Positions 33,289-41,762 of a stretch of 64,000 nt of DNA are shown piece by piece. The notes beneath the pieces are model-generated. The model did not search any database, was not told the DNA's origin, and saw only the letters and a list, made by a program, of their open reading frames with translations. Source of the stretch: CAYYYG01 sp964490875. Lineage in GTDB: Bacteria > Patescibacteriota > Microgenomatia > UBA1406 > GWC2-37-13. How positions within the stretch are numbered: position 1 is the stretch's first letter; every line of letters starts with the position of its first letter. A program made the translations under genes and the position numbers. The stretch is taken from contig CAZBEF010000001.1 of assembly GCA_964490875.1 (NCBI GenBank), positions 248,001-312,000 of the forward strand. The letters run 5' to 3'.

Positions 33289-34161
33289 TCATGATTTTTT
33301 TGAACCGGACTCTAGTTTTCCGGCTGCAGGTTTTTCGGAGTCAGATATCTGTAATTTAGGTTTAGAATTAATACTTCGATATTGAATTATACTAAATAGC
33401 GAAAATATATTCCAATAAAGCGCCAATCCGATCGGAAGATTATATGAGAAATATCCGATCATAAGCGGAAAAATGTACTTCATCTGAGTATTCATGGCTT
33501 GCTGAAAGTCGCTGCTATCACTCTTTTTTGCATCATCTTTGGAACCTTCTTTTTTTTCAGCAACCGGAGCTTGCGGAGTTGAATATTGAACTTGCAGATA
33601 CTGAAGTCCTGCAGTTATCAATGGTATAAGATAGTAATACCATATACCGGCTTTAGCAGGGGATAGGGCAATATCGAGTCCAAAAAAGTGCGGATCAATG
33701 CTGGTTATTTTTAAGGCAGGGAAGTACAGAATCTTATTGATACTCTTTATAGTTTCACTCATCGCGATATGTTTACCTCCTCCATTTAAGACAAGAGAAA
33801 GAGTATTATAGAGCGCGATAAAGACAGGGAGTTGAACTATCATAACCAAACAGCCGGCTGCTGGATTAATGCCTGCTTCTTGGTACAGCCGCATTTGTTC
33901 CTGCTGAAGTTTCTTTGGATCTTTTTTATGTTTTGCGGAAAGTTTATCTAAATGCGGTTTCAGCTCCTGCATCTTTTTTGCCGTATGCATCTGCTGGTGG
34001 AAAAACGGTTGAAACAGAAATCGGATTAAAACAGTGAGTGCGATAATCGAAAATCCGAATGCACCAGGTATTTTTAGATACAAAAAGGCATTATAAAAGG
34101 CGACCAGAATGTTTATGATCGGGAAAACAAATATCGAGTTAAAAAAGTTGGGTTGTAACAT
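33289..34161 (-). CDS. yidC: YidC/Oxa1-type membrane protein insertase
   Basis: The 290-residue protein shows the short (non-proteobacterial) YidC core: helix 1 (FGFSIIALTVLIRFLFQPFF, with the conserved cavity arginine), the cytoplasmic coiled hairpin (KKMQELKPHLDKLSAKHKKD, QEQMRLYQEAGINPAAG), then CLVMIVQLPVFIALYNTLSL and two more helices ending PIGLALYWNIFSLFSIIQY. It inserts proteins into the inner membrane with or without SecYEG. It starts 2 nt after the rpmH stop. rnpA and yidD, often found between these genes, are absent. Confidence 0.95.
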   Translation of the reverse strand: MLQPNFFNSIFVFPIINILVAFYNAFLYLKIPGAFGFSIIALTVLIRFLFQPFFHQQMHTAKKMQELKPHLDKLSAKHKKDPKKLQQEQMRLYQEAGINPAAGCLVMIVQLPVFIALYNTLSLVLNGGGKHIAMSETIKSINKILYFPALKITSIDPHFFGLDIALSPAKAGIWYYYLIPLITAGLQYLQVQYSTPQAPVAEKKEGSKDDAKKSDSSDFQQAMNTQMKYIFPLMIGYFSYNLPIGLALYWNIFSLFSIIQYRSINSKPKLQISDSEKPAAGKLESGSKKS

Positions 34162-34163
34162 AA

Positions 34164-34304
34164 TTAGACCGTAAGTTTCTTTCTACCTTTTGCCCGTCTT
34201 CGTTGAAGAACTTTTGCTCCATCAGCTGTAGCCATTCGAGAACGGAAACCATGCTTTCGCATCCGTTTCAGTTTTTTTGGTTGATACGTACGTTTCTGTG
34301 CCAT
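34164..34304 (-). CDS. rpmH: 50S ribosomal protein bL34
   Basis: The 46-residue frame reads MAQKRTYQPKKLKRMRKHGF, continues RSRMATADGAKVLQRRRAKG, and ends RKKLTV. This is the full bL34 pattern (KRTYQP, HGFRSRM, VLxxRRxKGRxxLxV), and the length is normal for the family. Ordinary gene finders may miss it for size. It lies between valS (upstream, start at 36570, stop at 34321) and yidC (2 nt downstream). Confidence 0.97.
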   Translation of the reverse strand: MAQKRTYQPKKLKRMRKHGFRSRMATADGAKVLQRRRAKGRKKLTV

Positions 34305-34320
34305 GTTATTTCAATAAAAA

Positions 34321-36570
34321 TTATAAATATGATTGCAAAATAGAGTCTTTTTCTTCGTGAAATATTCTCCAAATACTTTCTGTAACAAACGGCATAAATG
34401 GATGAAGCATTTTTAGATTCTCCACAAATACCTCTTTCATTACAGACAGAATCTCAATGTTACCATCCCGGAGGCCTTGTTTCAACTGTTCTATATAATA
34501 ATCAGCAAACCGGTGCCATAAAAATTCATAGGCAAGCTCAAGCGCCTGGGCCAGTTTATAACTCTCCATATACTTTATATACTGTTTTTTTTCTTTAGTA
34601 AACTCTTTTTTCAGGTCTTTGAGTAAATTTTGAACCTGGTTATCATCTAAGGTTGGATTTAATGGATTCCCTCCTTCGCGGGAATGACGTGTGTCATCGC
34701 TTGTGTTCTCGGAACCAACATTCATGCTTAAATAGATGAATCTTCCGATATTCCATATCTTATTGGCGAAGTTGCGCATTCCTATTACTTTCTGTTCAGA
34801 TAGATTGACTTTCCCCCCTTGAGCCGTCCCGAATAGCAATGCGGCACGGAAGGCATCGGCGCCATGTTTATCTACCAGTTCAATAGGATTAATAACATTT
34901 CCTTTGCTCTTACTCATCTTTACACCCTTCGCATCGGCAACCATGGACCATAGATATACATCTTTAAACGGTACTTCATCCTTTATATATAATGAAAACA
35001 TTATCATTCTGGAAATCCAGAACTTCAAAATATCAGCAAGTGTTCCCATCATATCTGTCGGGAATCGGGTAGTGAATTCATCATCTTTCAACGTAACAAG
35101 CGGCCATTGTCCGGACGAAAACCACGTATCAAACGTATCAGTCTCCGGCAAATAATCACCATTTGGTCTGTCTTTTGCAATCACATATTCCGGCTGATCG
35201 GCTCCGGCTGGAGCATTTACCCGTTGCAAACCTTTTTCAATTTCTGCAAGAGTGATACCTTTTTCTAAAAATTCAGAAATATATCCTTTATGGAATTTTT
35301 TCTCGGAATTAAGCCACCACACATAAATTTTAGATTTACTATCAACTTTATACCAGACAGGAATCCTGATTCCCCAGGCAATCTGGCGGCTTATAGGCCA
35401 GTCATGCATAACCTCAAGCCATTGCAACATCTGCTTTTTGTATTTTTTCGGATAAAACTTCACTTTATCTGCTTTTACCACATCAATCACTCGTTGTTTG
35501 AGATCTTTTACCTTAATGAACCAGTTGGGAATAACCATTGGCTCCAAATCTCTTTTACACTTATAGCAGACAGAAACAGAGTGGGTGTAGTTGGTGTCAA
35601 CCTTTTCCATAAGCCCGCGGGCCTGCAGATCTTCGGCAATTTTTTTGCGGGCGGCCATTACCTTCATTCCGGCATATGGGCCAGTAAGTTCATTCAACCG
35701 TCCATTCAAATCGATTACCTGTTTAATCTCAAGTCCATGCCGTTTGCCGACTTCAAAATCGTTTGGATCATGCGCCGGAGTAATCTTCACTACACCAGTA
35801 CCAAACTTTGGATCAACATAATCATCGGCGATTACTTTCAGTTTGAATTTACCATTGAGCCCTTCAACCTCAACTTCTTTGCCGATCCACTGTTTATACC
35901 GCTTATCTTTTGGATTAACGGCAACTGCAGTATCTCCGAATTTTGTCTCCGGTCTAACCGTAGCCAGTACAAACGGTCCGTACTTTAAATAGTAGAGCGG
36001 GTCAACTCTTTCGATGTGTTCAGCTTCCAGTTCAGCAAGCGAAGTGCCGCAGTGGGTACAGTAGTTAACCATGTAATTATCGCGGTAAACAATGTTCTCG
36101 CTTTCCATTTTCTGAAATGTTTCAAAAACCCGTTCAATCACATGATTATCAAGAGTAAAAACACTTCTGTTCCAGTCGGCTAAAAATCCAAGCCTTCTAA
36201 ACTGCTGAAAAATCAGCCCCGAATTATCTTTTACGAATTGATATATATCGTTGTAAAGTGTCTGTCTATCAAAATCCATCCGCGACTTGCCTTTTTTGGC
36301 AAGATGTTTTTCGTAAACAAACTGAGTTTCAAATCCGGCATGATCCATACCAGGAATCCATACAGCAGCAAATCCACGGAGTCGCTTATAGCGGATCATA
36401 ATATCATCTACCGTATACATGCCATGACCAGCATGCAGCGAAGCATTGGCGTTTGGTGGAGGCATTAATATGGTGTAGGGTTTTCCTGTTTCAGATGTCA
36501 GCAGACCGGAATTCTCCCAGAAAGTGTAGAGTTTTTCTTCAACAAGTTTAGGGGTAAATTTAGTATCCAT
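34321..36570 (-). CDS. valS: Valine--tRNA ligase, short form with in-frame palindromic repeat
   Basis: It charges tRNA-Val. From ATG 36570 it has 749 residues, against about 880-950 in typical bacterial ValRS. The HIGH motif is HAGH in NANASLHAGHGMYTVDD; KMSKS is intact near residues 551-555; the editing-domain segment GTGVVKITPAHDPNDF is present. The C-terminal coiled coil of longer ValRS is missing. At about residues 628-636 the chain reads RHSREGGNP, which is the translation of a dispersed palindromic DNA repeat. It sits in a loop early in the anticodon-binding domain, so the enzyme may tolerate it. The 36579 start is a TTG just upstream and less likely. Confidence 0.95.
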   Translation of the reverse strand: MDTKFTPKLVEEKLYTFWENSGLLTSETGKPYTILMPPPNANASLHAGHGMYTVDDIMIRYKRLRGFAAVWIPGMDHAGFETQFVYEKHLAKKGKSRMDFDRQTLYNDIYQFVKDNSGLIFQQFRRLGFLADWNRSVFTLDNHVIERVFETFQKMESENIVYRDNYMVNYCTHCGTSLAELEAEHIERVDPLYYLKYGPFVLATVRPETKFGDTAVAVNPKDKRYKQWIGKEVEVEGLNGKFKLKVIADDYVDPKFGTGVVKITPAHDPNDFEVGKRHGLEIKQVIDLNGRLNELTGPYAGMKVMAARKKIAEDLQARGLMEKVDTNYTHSVSVCYKCKRDLEPMVIPNWFIKVKDLKQRVIDVVKADKVKFYPKKYKKQMLQWLEVMHDWPISRQIAWGIRIPVWYKVDSKSKIYVWWLNSEKKFHKGYISEFLEKGITLAEIEKGLQRVNAPAGADQPEYVIAKDRPNGDYLPETDTFDTWFSSGQWPLVTLKDDEFTTRFPTDMMGTLADILKFWISRMIMFSLYIKDEVPFKDVYLWSMVADAKGVKMSKSKGNVINPIELVDKHGADAFRAALLFGTAQGGKVNLSEQKVIGMRNFANKIWNIGRFIYLSMNVGSENTSDDTRHSREGGNPLNPTLDDNQVQNLLKDLKKEFTKEKKQYIKYMESYKLAQALELAYEFLWHRFADYYIEQLKQGLRDGNIEILSVMKEVFVENLKMLHPFMPFVTESIWRIFHEEKDSILQSYL
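34663..34688 (-). repeat. Palindromic repeat inserted in the valS reading frame
   Basis: On the minus strand the element reads GTCATTCCCGCGAAGGAGGG and continues AATCCA; the near-palindrome TTCCCGCGAAGGAGGGAA forms its stem. It is of the same type as the repeats at 10973, 45281 and 46412. In the valS frame it encodes HSREGGNP with no stop, so translation passes through it. Confidence 0.8.
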
Positions 36571-36609
36571 ATGTATCAATTTGATTCATTTGATCTTATC
36601 AAATACAGC

Positions 36610-36638
36610 TTGAAAATTCAAGGTAAACACGGTATGGT
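36610..36638 (+). promoter_or_regulatory. Promoter of the DUF2298 gene
   Basis: TTGAAA (36610-36615), 17-nt spacer, TATGGT (36633-36638), with ATG 36647 eight nt later. The message would be leaderless. It lies in the 76-nt gap to the divergent valS gene. Confidence 0.5.
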
Positions 36639-36646
36639 ATACAAAT

Positions 36647-39004
36647 ATGGAATGGTTGAACAATGCTCTTTTATGGTATGGATACCTCTTTGTAATAGGG
36701 ATAATCTTTTTTCCACTTACACGGAAACTATTTTCACGCTTCTTTGATGAGGGCTATGCATTCAGCAAAACAATCGGATTATTATTTCTCACATACGCAT
36801 CATTTGTTCTCGGAATAGTTAAGGTTATTCCTTTTACACAGCAGTATTTATATATTCTCATAATTTTTTTTGGCTTCATTAATTTTTTTATTCTCATTCG
36901 GGAACTACAGGCGAATAATACATTTAAAGAACCGGTGAAGTCGAAAAATCGGAAAGTAAAAGCAGTAAAATCACCATCTCGCTTATTTAACACCGAAAAC
37001 TCCCGCAAGATTTTTATCTGGATTATTGAAGAAGTACTGTTTCTTGCCGGCTTAATCTTTCTTGCATATGTCCGCGGCCAGGAGCCTTCGGTTCGAGGAC
37101 TGGAAAAATTTATGGATTTCGGTTTTATGAATTCTATTCTTCGATCGAATTACTTTCCGCCCCTTGATATGTGGTATTCGGGTGATCCCACAAAACCTGC
37201 AGGTTATCCAATCAATTATTATTACTTCGGCCACTTGAGCGGCGCGTACTTAATCAAACTTACCGGAATGAATCCGTTTGTCGGCTACAATTTAGTTCTG
37301 GCTACAATTCTTGCGCAGGGCGCTTCGCTGGCATTTTCACTCACGGCAAATGTAATTTCCAAAGCACAGGAAAGTTTTCTGCAAAGTAAATGGAACTATA
37401 TGAAGCTTATTTTCTTCGGCATAATCGGAAGCTATTTAGTTAATTTTGCCGGCAATCTCCACACTATCTATTTATTTACCTCCGGATATCCGAACGACAA
37501 CCCCATTCCATTCTGGAAAATTTTATCGGCGTATAATCCCGCCAAATATTGGTACCCAAACGCAACACGCTTTATTCCTTTTACCATCCATGAGTTTCCA
37601 TCATATTCCTATGTCGTTGCCGATCTTCACGGTCATGTATTTGATATTCCTTTTGTTCTGCTCAGTCTGGCCGTATTATGCAGCCTCTTTTTTACTTATA
37701 CAGAAAATACCGCCCTAGTCTCAATTAAGAATTCGAAAAATGAGTCGAAAAAATCAAAAACTAAAGAAACGAAACATATTGAATTCCTGAACTTCTTCCG
37801 AAAGTCGCTCTTTGATACACGCACCTTGCTCACCGTACTCTTTTTGGGCTTTTTGGCTGCCGTACATTACATGACGAATGCATTCGACGGACCTATATAT
37901 ATTTTGCTCGCACTGGTCATTTTTTTCTTGTTATTTGGTGTGACAATGAGGTTTTTCTGGTATTCGGTCATCTTTGTCTTATCCTTTATTATCTTTTCAT
38001 ATCCATTTTCATATCACTTCGCTCCATTTGTCTCTGGAATAGGGGTAAATTGCGCTCCCGACTTTTTGATAAACCTTGCAAAAGCAAAACAGACAATAGG
38101 CGGCTCGGTGCAGGCGATTGGGCCTTTTATTATTGAGAAGGGGAAATGTCAAAGCTCTCCAATTTGGATGCTGTTTGTATTATGGGGATTTTTCTGGATT
38201 TCATTTATTCTGCTTGCCATTACTACCCGCATCCGCAAAAGCATTACGCCAATAGATCGTCTCTTCTTTGTAATTTTTGGGTTCGGTACGTTTCTCATTA
38301 TCATTCCAGAATTTTTCTACATTAAAGATATATACCCCGACCATTTCCGTGCCAATACGATGTTTAAATTGGGGTACCAGGCATTTATTATGATGAGTGT
38401 GGGGTCGGCATACAGTCTGTACGCAATTTCATCACTGAGCGGATTTTGGAAATATATTCTTAAACTTTTTTTCCTATTCTTCTTTTTCTTTGTGGTGATT
38501 TATCCATTTTATGCATTTCCTTCATACTACAGCTCGCTAGTACCTACCGCTAATTCTCCCTATAAGGCACCAGAGCTAGATGGCTCAAAATGGCTTATTT
38601 CAACGTTTCCCGAAGATAAAGAGCTCATTGAATATATCAATACTAATATCAAAGGCCAGCCGGTCATTCTTGAGGCACAGGGCGATTCCTACACCGATTA
38701 CGAGCGGATATCGGCATATACCGGTTTACCAACTGTCGCGGGCTGGTGGGTGCATGAATGGCTGTGGCGTGGATCTGCCGATGTGGTTGGGAAACGCATC
38801 CCGGACATTCTCTCTATCTATGAAGGAAATGATCCTGCTCAGACTCTAGAATTGCTAAAAAAATACAATGTTAAGTATGTAATTATCGCTAATCAGGAGC
38901 GAACAAAATACACAAATTTGAATGAAGAAAAGTTTCAGTCTATTGCGAAAAAAATATTCACAACGAGTAATCAACGCGGGGCTTTATATGAGGTAATTTA
39001 TTGA
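36647..39004 (+). CDS. DUF2298-family multi-pass membrane protein
   Basis: The 785-residue protein has at least 14 hydrophobic segments and the DUF2298 hallmark region NYYYFGHLSGAYLIKLTGMN (the YYY signature), with NFAGNLHTIY, HEFPSYSYVVADLHGHVFDI and HYMTNAFDGPIY. This is the full Chlor_Arch_YYY/DUF2298 pattern, related to membrane glycosyltransferases of the GT-C fold. Acidic residues in outer loops (LDMWYSGDPTKP, ADLHGHVFD) would suit a metal-dependent sugar transfer from a polyprenyl phosphate, but no substrate is known. A C-terminal soluble part (about 640-785) ends the protein. Confidence 0.85.
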   Translation: MEWLNNALLWYGYLFVIGIIFFPLTRKLFSRFFDEGYAFSKTIGLLFLTYASFVLGIVKVIPFTQQYLYILIIFFGFINFFILIRELQANNTFKEPVKSKNRKVKAVKSPSRLFNTENSRKIFIWIIEEVLFLAGLIFLAYVRGQEPSVRGLEKFMDFGFMNSILRSNYFPPLDMWYSGDPTKPAGYPINYYYFGHLSGAYLIKLTGMNPFVGYNLVLATILAQGASLAFSLTANVISKAQESFLQSKWNYMKLIFFGIIGSYLVNFAGNLHTIYLFTSGYPNDNPIPFWKILSAYNPAKYWYPNATRFIPFTIHEFPSYSYVVADLHGHVFDIPFVLLSLAVLCSLFFTYTENTALVSIKNSKNESKKSKTKETKHIEFLNFFRKSLFDTRTLLTVLFLGFLAAVHYMTNAFDGPIYILLALVIFFLLFGVTMRFFWYSVIFVLSFIIFSYPFSYHFAPFVSGIGVNCAPDFLINLAKAKQTIGGSVQAIGPFIIEKGKCQSSPIWMLFVLWGFFWISFILLAITTRIRKSITPIDRLFFVIFGFGTFLIIIPEFFYIKDIYPDHFRANTMFKLGYQAFIMMSVGSAYSLYAISSLSGFWKYILKLFFLFFFFFVVIYPFYAFPSYYSSLVPTANSPYKAPELDGSKWLISTFPEDKELIEYINTNIKGQPVILEAQGDSYTDYERISAYTGLPTVAGWWVHEWLWRGSADVVGKRIPDILSIYEGNDPAQTLELLKKYNVKYVIIANQERTKYTNLNEEKFQSIAKKIFTTSNQRGALYEVIY

Positions 39005-39010
39005 TAGATC

Positions 39011-39039
39011 TTGACAAGGATTTAAAACTTTGCTAATGT
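39011..39039 (+). promoter_or_regulatory. Promoter of a short transcript
   Basis: TTGACA (39011-39016), exact 17-nt spacer, TAATGT (39034-39039). The next feature downstream is not a gene but two hairpins ending in a T run. Confidence 0.5.
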
Positions 39040-39045
39040 TTAGTA

Positions 39046-39136
39046 GATTTTCGTAAAGCAAAAAATTTACGGAAAAAAAAGAGCATTACTACTCGTCGTC
39101 ACCCTTATACGAGCGGTAGTGATGCTCTTTTTTTTT
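39046..39136 (+). ncRNA. Candidate small RNA of ~90 nt
   Basis: A promoter-like pair directly upstream would start transcription near 39046. The predicted RNA has a first small hairpin (CGTAAA 39052-39057 with TTTACG 39066-39071) and then a strong terminator hairpin with T run. No reading frame fits. It may instead be just the 3' trailer and terminator of the DUF2298 gene, whose stop is at 39004. Confidence 0.4.
39080..39136. terminator. Strong bidirectional intrinsic terminator
   Basis: AGAGCATTACTAC (39080-39092) pairs with GTAGTGATGCTCT (39116-39128), one pair being G-U. The stem extends through TCGT/ACGA past a three-base bulge. It is flanked by eight A on the left and nine T on the right, so it can stop transcription from both the DUF2298 gene and the minus-strand small gene at 39166-39354. 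Confidence 0.85.
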
Positions 39137-39165
39137 GTCTTCAAATCTTGGTAATCAATCCCGCT

Positions 39166-39354
39166 TCACAGATGGTACAGCTTAATAGGCAGCGAGATAT
39201 TTTTCTTCGCTAACTCTTCAAACTGACGTTCGGCAAAGTAACTTCTTTCATTCGAATACTTTCTTTTAGCCAATTTTTTTATAAGAGTTAGGAGTTTCAT
39301 TAGTCCAATGATAAGTAATCTATTGAATCTTGTCAAGTCCCATAGAATATTCAT
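39166..39354 (-). CDS. Small basic hypothetical protein
   Basis: The 62-residue protein is basic, with an N-terminal amphipathic/hydrophobic part (FNRLLIIGLMKLLTLIKKLAKR) and a C-terminal end ERQFEELAKKNISLPIKLYHL with a conserved look. A -10-like TATAAA lies 5 nt before the ATG, and the strong terminator at 39080-39136 follows its stop. Real-gene status is supported by these signals; the function is unknown. Confidence 0.55.
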   Translation of the reverse strand: MNILWDLTRFNRLLIIGLMKLLTLIKKLAKRKYSNERSYFAERQFEELAKKNISLPIKLYHL

Positions 39355-39484
39355 GTTATTTTATAAGACAACCTATAATAAAATTATTGAAGAATAGAGC
39401 CTGCTACCAATCTACAAAAATGATAAAATAAAATGTGGATAACTTTAAGTGTCATAAAAAACATTTCCACAACGCTTTATTTTG

Positions 39485-39490
39485 TATAAT
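39485..39490 (+). promoter_or_regulatory. -10 element of the EEP-family gene
   Basis: TATAAT ends 5 nt before ATG 39496; no Shine-Dalgarno is present. The start of transcription would fall at or just after the A of the ATG, so this is a leaderless candidate. Confidence 0.55.
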
Positions 39491-39495
39491 TAAGC

Positions 39496-40212
39496 ATGCA
39501 ACTTTCTGTTCTTACCCATAATCTGCATTTTCATGATGCCTTCGCAGATATCAAACGGCTTCTTTCTACATATCAACCTGATATTGCATGTTTTCAAGAA
39601 GTAGAGACGGATGAAAAAGGATTTGCAGAACTTGAAGACATTGGATACAAACTTGCCGATTATACGAATTCATTTATCCGCGGAACAAAAGTATATTGTA
39701 TTGCTACATTTTATAAAGAAAAGAATATTGTAATGCGGGAATCTGAATCAATAACACTGCCGCGTTCATTCTATGAAATCTTGCTGTTTTTGATGCAGGG
39801 GAATCACAGCCCGCGGACGGTGTTGAAGTCGGAATTTATTACACCAGATTCAAAGATTATTTCGTTGTATAACCTTCATCTAAGCCCGCATGCGACAAAC
39901 GGTTTACGGGCGAAACAGTTAGTCCGTACATTTGAAGATCTGAAGCTGCATGATAAAAATCATGTCATCATTGCAGGAGACTTCAATTATCCGTATGGAA
40001 GAAAGAAATTTGAGGAATTAATTCATACATATAATCTTTCGGAAGCAACAAACAGCATCCATTTTACATTCGAAAAGCGATTTTTCGGATTATTTTCGGT
40101 GAAGCTGAAAGACGATTATGTTCTATATAAGAATGTACAGTTAGTTGAGACCAAGAAAATTAATGAAACTACATCTGACCATTATCCTGTCCTTTCAATC
40201 TTTACGGTTTAG
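39496..40212 (+). CDS. Endonuclease/exonuclease/phosphatase (EEP) family hydrolase
   Basis: The 238-residue protein has the metal-dependent EEP core: THNLHFHD near the start (Asn), IACFQEVET (catalytic Glu), LYNLHLSPHA (His), IIAGDFNYP (Asp/Asn pair) and the final SDHYPVLSIF (Asp-His). Members cut phosphodiester bonds in DNA, RNA, phospholipids or signalling molecules. The substrate here cannot be read from sequence. No signal peptide or membrane helix is visible, so it is probably cytoplasmic. It is convergent with the glycosyltransferase gene at 40216 (3-nt gap). Confidence 0.85.
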   Translation: MQLSVLTHNLHFHDAFADIKRLLSTYQPDIACFQEVETDEKGFAELEDIGYKLADYTNSFIRGTKVYCIATFYKEKNIVMRESESITLPRSFYEILLFLMQGNHSPRTVLKSEFITPDSKIISLYNLHLSPHATNGLRAKQLVRTFEDLKLHDKNHVIIAGDFNYPYGRKKFEELIHTYNLSEATNSIHFTFEKRFFGLFSVKLKDDYVLYKNVQLVETKKINETTSDHYPVLSIFTV

Positions 40213-40215
40213 ACT

Positions 40216-41049
40216 TTAATTCTCCAGCATTAAGGCATTAAATGTTTCTTTTATTTTATGAATGAATTCCGGACTGGATTTTTTATTCAAATTGGATGAA
40301 ATAAACTTTTTATTGTATAACTGGCCGCCCATCTCATATTCAAAAATCTTTTTCTTTATATCTCCTTTAAATAGTACATGGTATGTTCCCATAAACAATT
40401 TGTACAAAGACTGGAGTTTACCTTCCCGTTTTATCCTTCTGAATGAAAATTTTATTTTTATACGCGGCATAAATTTTGCTTTTACTCCCCACAAATTTGC
40501 TTTTTGAATAATATTCATGTCTTCTGAGATGTAGAGTTTTTCTTCAAAGCCGCCCACAGCTTGGAAGAAGGCACTATTCCAAACCATGCCACCCACCGAA
40601 GATAATGGCTTATTTGTATTCTGTGAAATATCTATGATGAAGTTGATGAATTGGTAAAACAGTTGAATCTGCGCCGAATCTTCTTCCGGATCAACATAAG
40701 GGAGGAATACGAGCCCTTTTTTTATCTGGATGAATTTTGTAAGGTTTTTGATAAATAAAGAATTGATGCGGGTATCGGCATCGAGAAAAACCAAATAGTT
40801 TCCTTTTGCATTTTCAGCTCCAAAATTTCTCTGGTAGGAGACATTCCGTTTTTTTACAGATTTACATTTTAAAGTTAGTTTATCTGCAAACGATTCAACA
40901 ATTTGGGTTGTCGTATCTTCTGAATTACCGTCTATAACAATGACTTCGAAATTCTTCTGCTTCTGCTTTACAAGGTCCGAAAGCAACTTTCCAATATATA
41001 GTTCTTCGTTTAAAGTTGGTATAATTACAGATAAGAATAGATTTTCCAT
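40216..41049 (-). CDS. Glycosyltransferase family 2 (GT-A fold)
   Basis: From ATG 41049 the protein has 277 residues, beginning MENLFLSVIIPTLNEE. The GT2 donor-binding pattern is clear: VIVIDGNSEDTT, NFGAENAKGNYLVFLDADTRI (DXD-type metal site DAD), then GGFEEKLYISEDMNIIQKA with the ED general-base region. A longer frame to 41415 overlaps the divergent gene and is spurious. TATAAT ends 6 nt before the ATG. It likely adds a sugar to a lipid or wall glycan; the donor and acceptor are unknown. Confidence 0.9.
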   Translation of the reverse strand: MENLFLSVIIPTLNEELYIGKLLSDLVKQKQKNFEVIVIDGNSEDTTTQIVESFADKLTLKCKSVKKRNVSYQRNFGAENAKGNYLVFLDADTRINSLFIKNLTKFIQIKKGLVFLPYVDPEEDSAQIQLFYQFINFIIDISQNTNKPLSSVGGMVWNSAFFQAVGGFEEKLYISEDMNIIQKANLWGVKAKFMPRIKIKFSFRRIKREGKLQSLYKLFMGTYHVLFKGDIKKKIFEYEMGGQLYNKKFISSNLNKKSSPEFIHKIKETFNALMLEN

Positions 41050-41070
41050 AGTTATATTATATAAAATACG
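41050..41070. promoter_or_regulatory. Overlapping divergent promoters between two glycosyltransferases
   Basis: Only 21 nt separate the two divergent ATGs. The minus-strand -10 TATAAT (41056-41061) ends 6 nt before ATG 41049. On the plus strand, TATAAA or TATTAT within 41055-41065 serves ATG 41071. The two -10 elements overlap, so each -35 lies inside the other gene. Confidence 0.6.
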
Positions 41071-41736
41071 ATGAAAATTTCTGTAGTTATCCCTGTATAT
41101 AACGAAGAGAGGTATATACGGGCCTGTCTGGAAAGTCTTAAAAAGCAAGAAATACCACCGGAAGAAGTAATAATTGTCGATAACAACTGTACCGATAATA
41201 CCATTGCTATAGCCAACGAGTATGGCGCGCATGTAGTAACCGAGAAAACGCAGGGTATTTTGGCAGCCAGAAATGCAGGATTTTCGGCTGCACATTACGA
41301 CATCATAGCCCGAACTGACGCGGATGCACGATTTCCAGCTGATTGGATTAAAAAAATAAAACAAAACTTCGAAGGTTCTACTATTGATGCTTTGGGAGGG
41401 GCAATTGTCTACCAAAAAACATTATTCCCCAGTACTTGGTATAGTAATATGTTCTACTTTATTCTGAATATTGTTCAGGGGCATCATACATTAGTCGGAT
41501 CGAATATGGCTTTGCGAAAAGATATGTGGGAAAAAATAAAAAATGAAGTATGTACAGATGAAAAAAAAGTTCATGAAGATGCAGATATAGCAATACATAT
41601 TCATAAGAAAGGCGGAATCATCCGCTACGATTCTCATCTCCTGGCTACCTGTTCACCCCGGCGCATTGTCCGGAAACCGGCATCTTTTTTTGGCGAATAT
41701 CCATTACGGCTTATACGAACTATTTTGAATCACTGA
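41071..41736 (+). CDS. Glycosyltransferase family 2
   Basis: The 221-residue enzyme begins MKISVVIPVYNEERYIRACL and shows PEEVIIVDNNCTDNT, ILAARNAGFSAA, the metal-binding ARTDADARFP (DAD) and VHEDADIAIHIHKKGG (ED general base). It is shorter than many GT2 enzymes but keeps the catalytic core. It is divergent from, and related to, the glycosyltransferase at 40216-41049. The substrate is unknown. Confidence 0.9.
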   Translation: MKISVVIPVYNEERYIRACLESLKKQEIPPEEVIIVDNNCTDNTIAIANEYGAHVVTEKTQGILAARNAGFSAAHYDIIARTDADARFPADWIKKIKQNFEGSTIDALGGAIVYQKTLFPSTWYSNMFYFILNIVQGHHTLVGSNMALRKDMWEKIKNEVCTDEKKVHEDADIAIHIHKKGGIIRYDSHLLATCSPRRIVRKPASFFGEYPLRLIRTILNH

Positions 41737-41762
41737 TTCATTTTCTGCTATACTAGATTCAT

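Noticed and set aside
34162..34163. rnpA or yidD between rpmH and yidC
   Set aside because: Only 2 nt lie between the rpmH stop and the yidC start, so neither gene can be there.
40216..41415. Minus-strand frame extending the glycosyltransferase to 399 residues
   Set aside because: The extra 122 residues lie opposite the divergent glycosyltransferase and have no family pattern. A TATAAT box sits 6 nt before the internal ATG at 41049.
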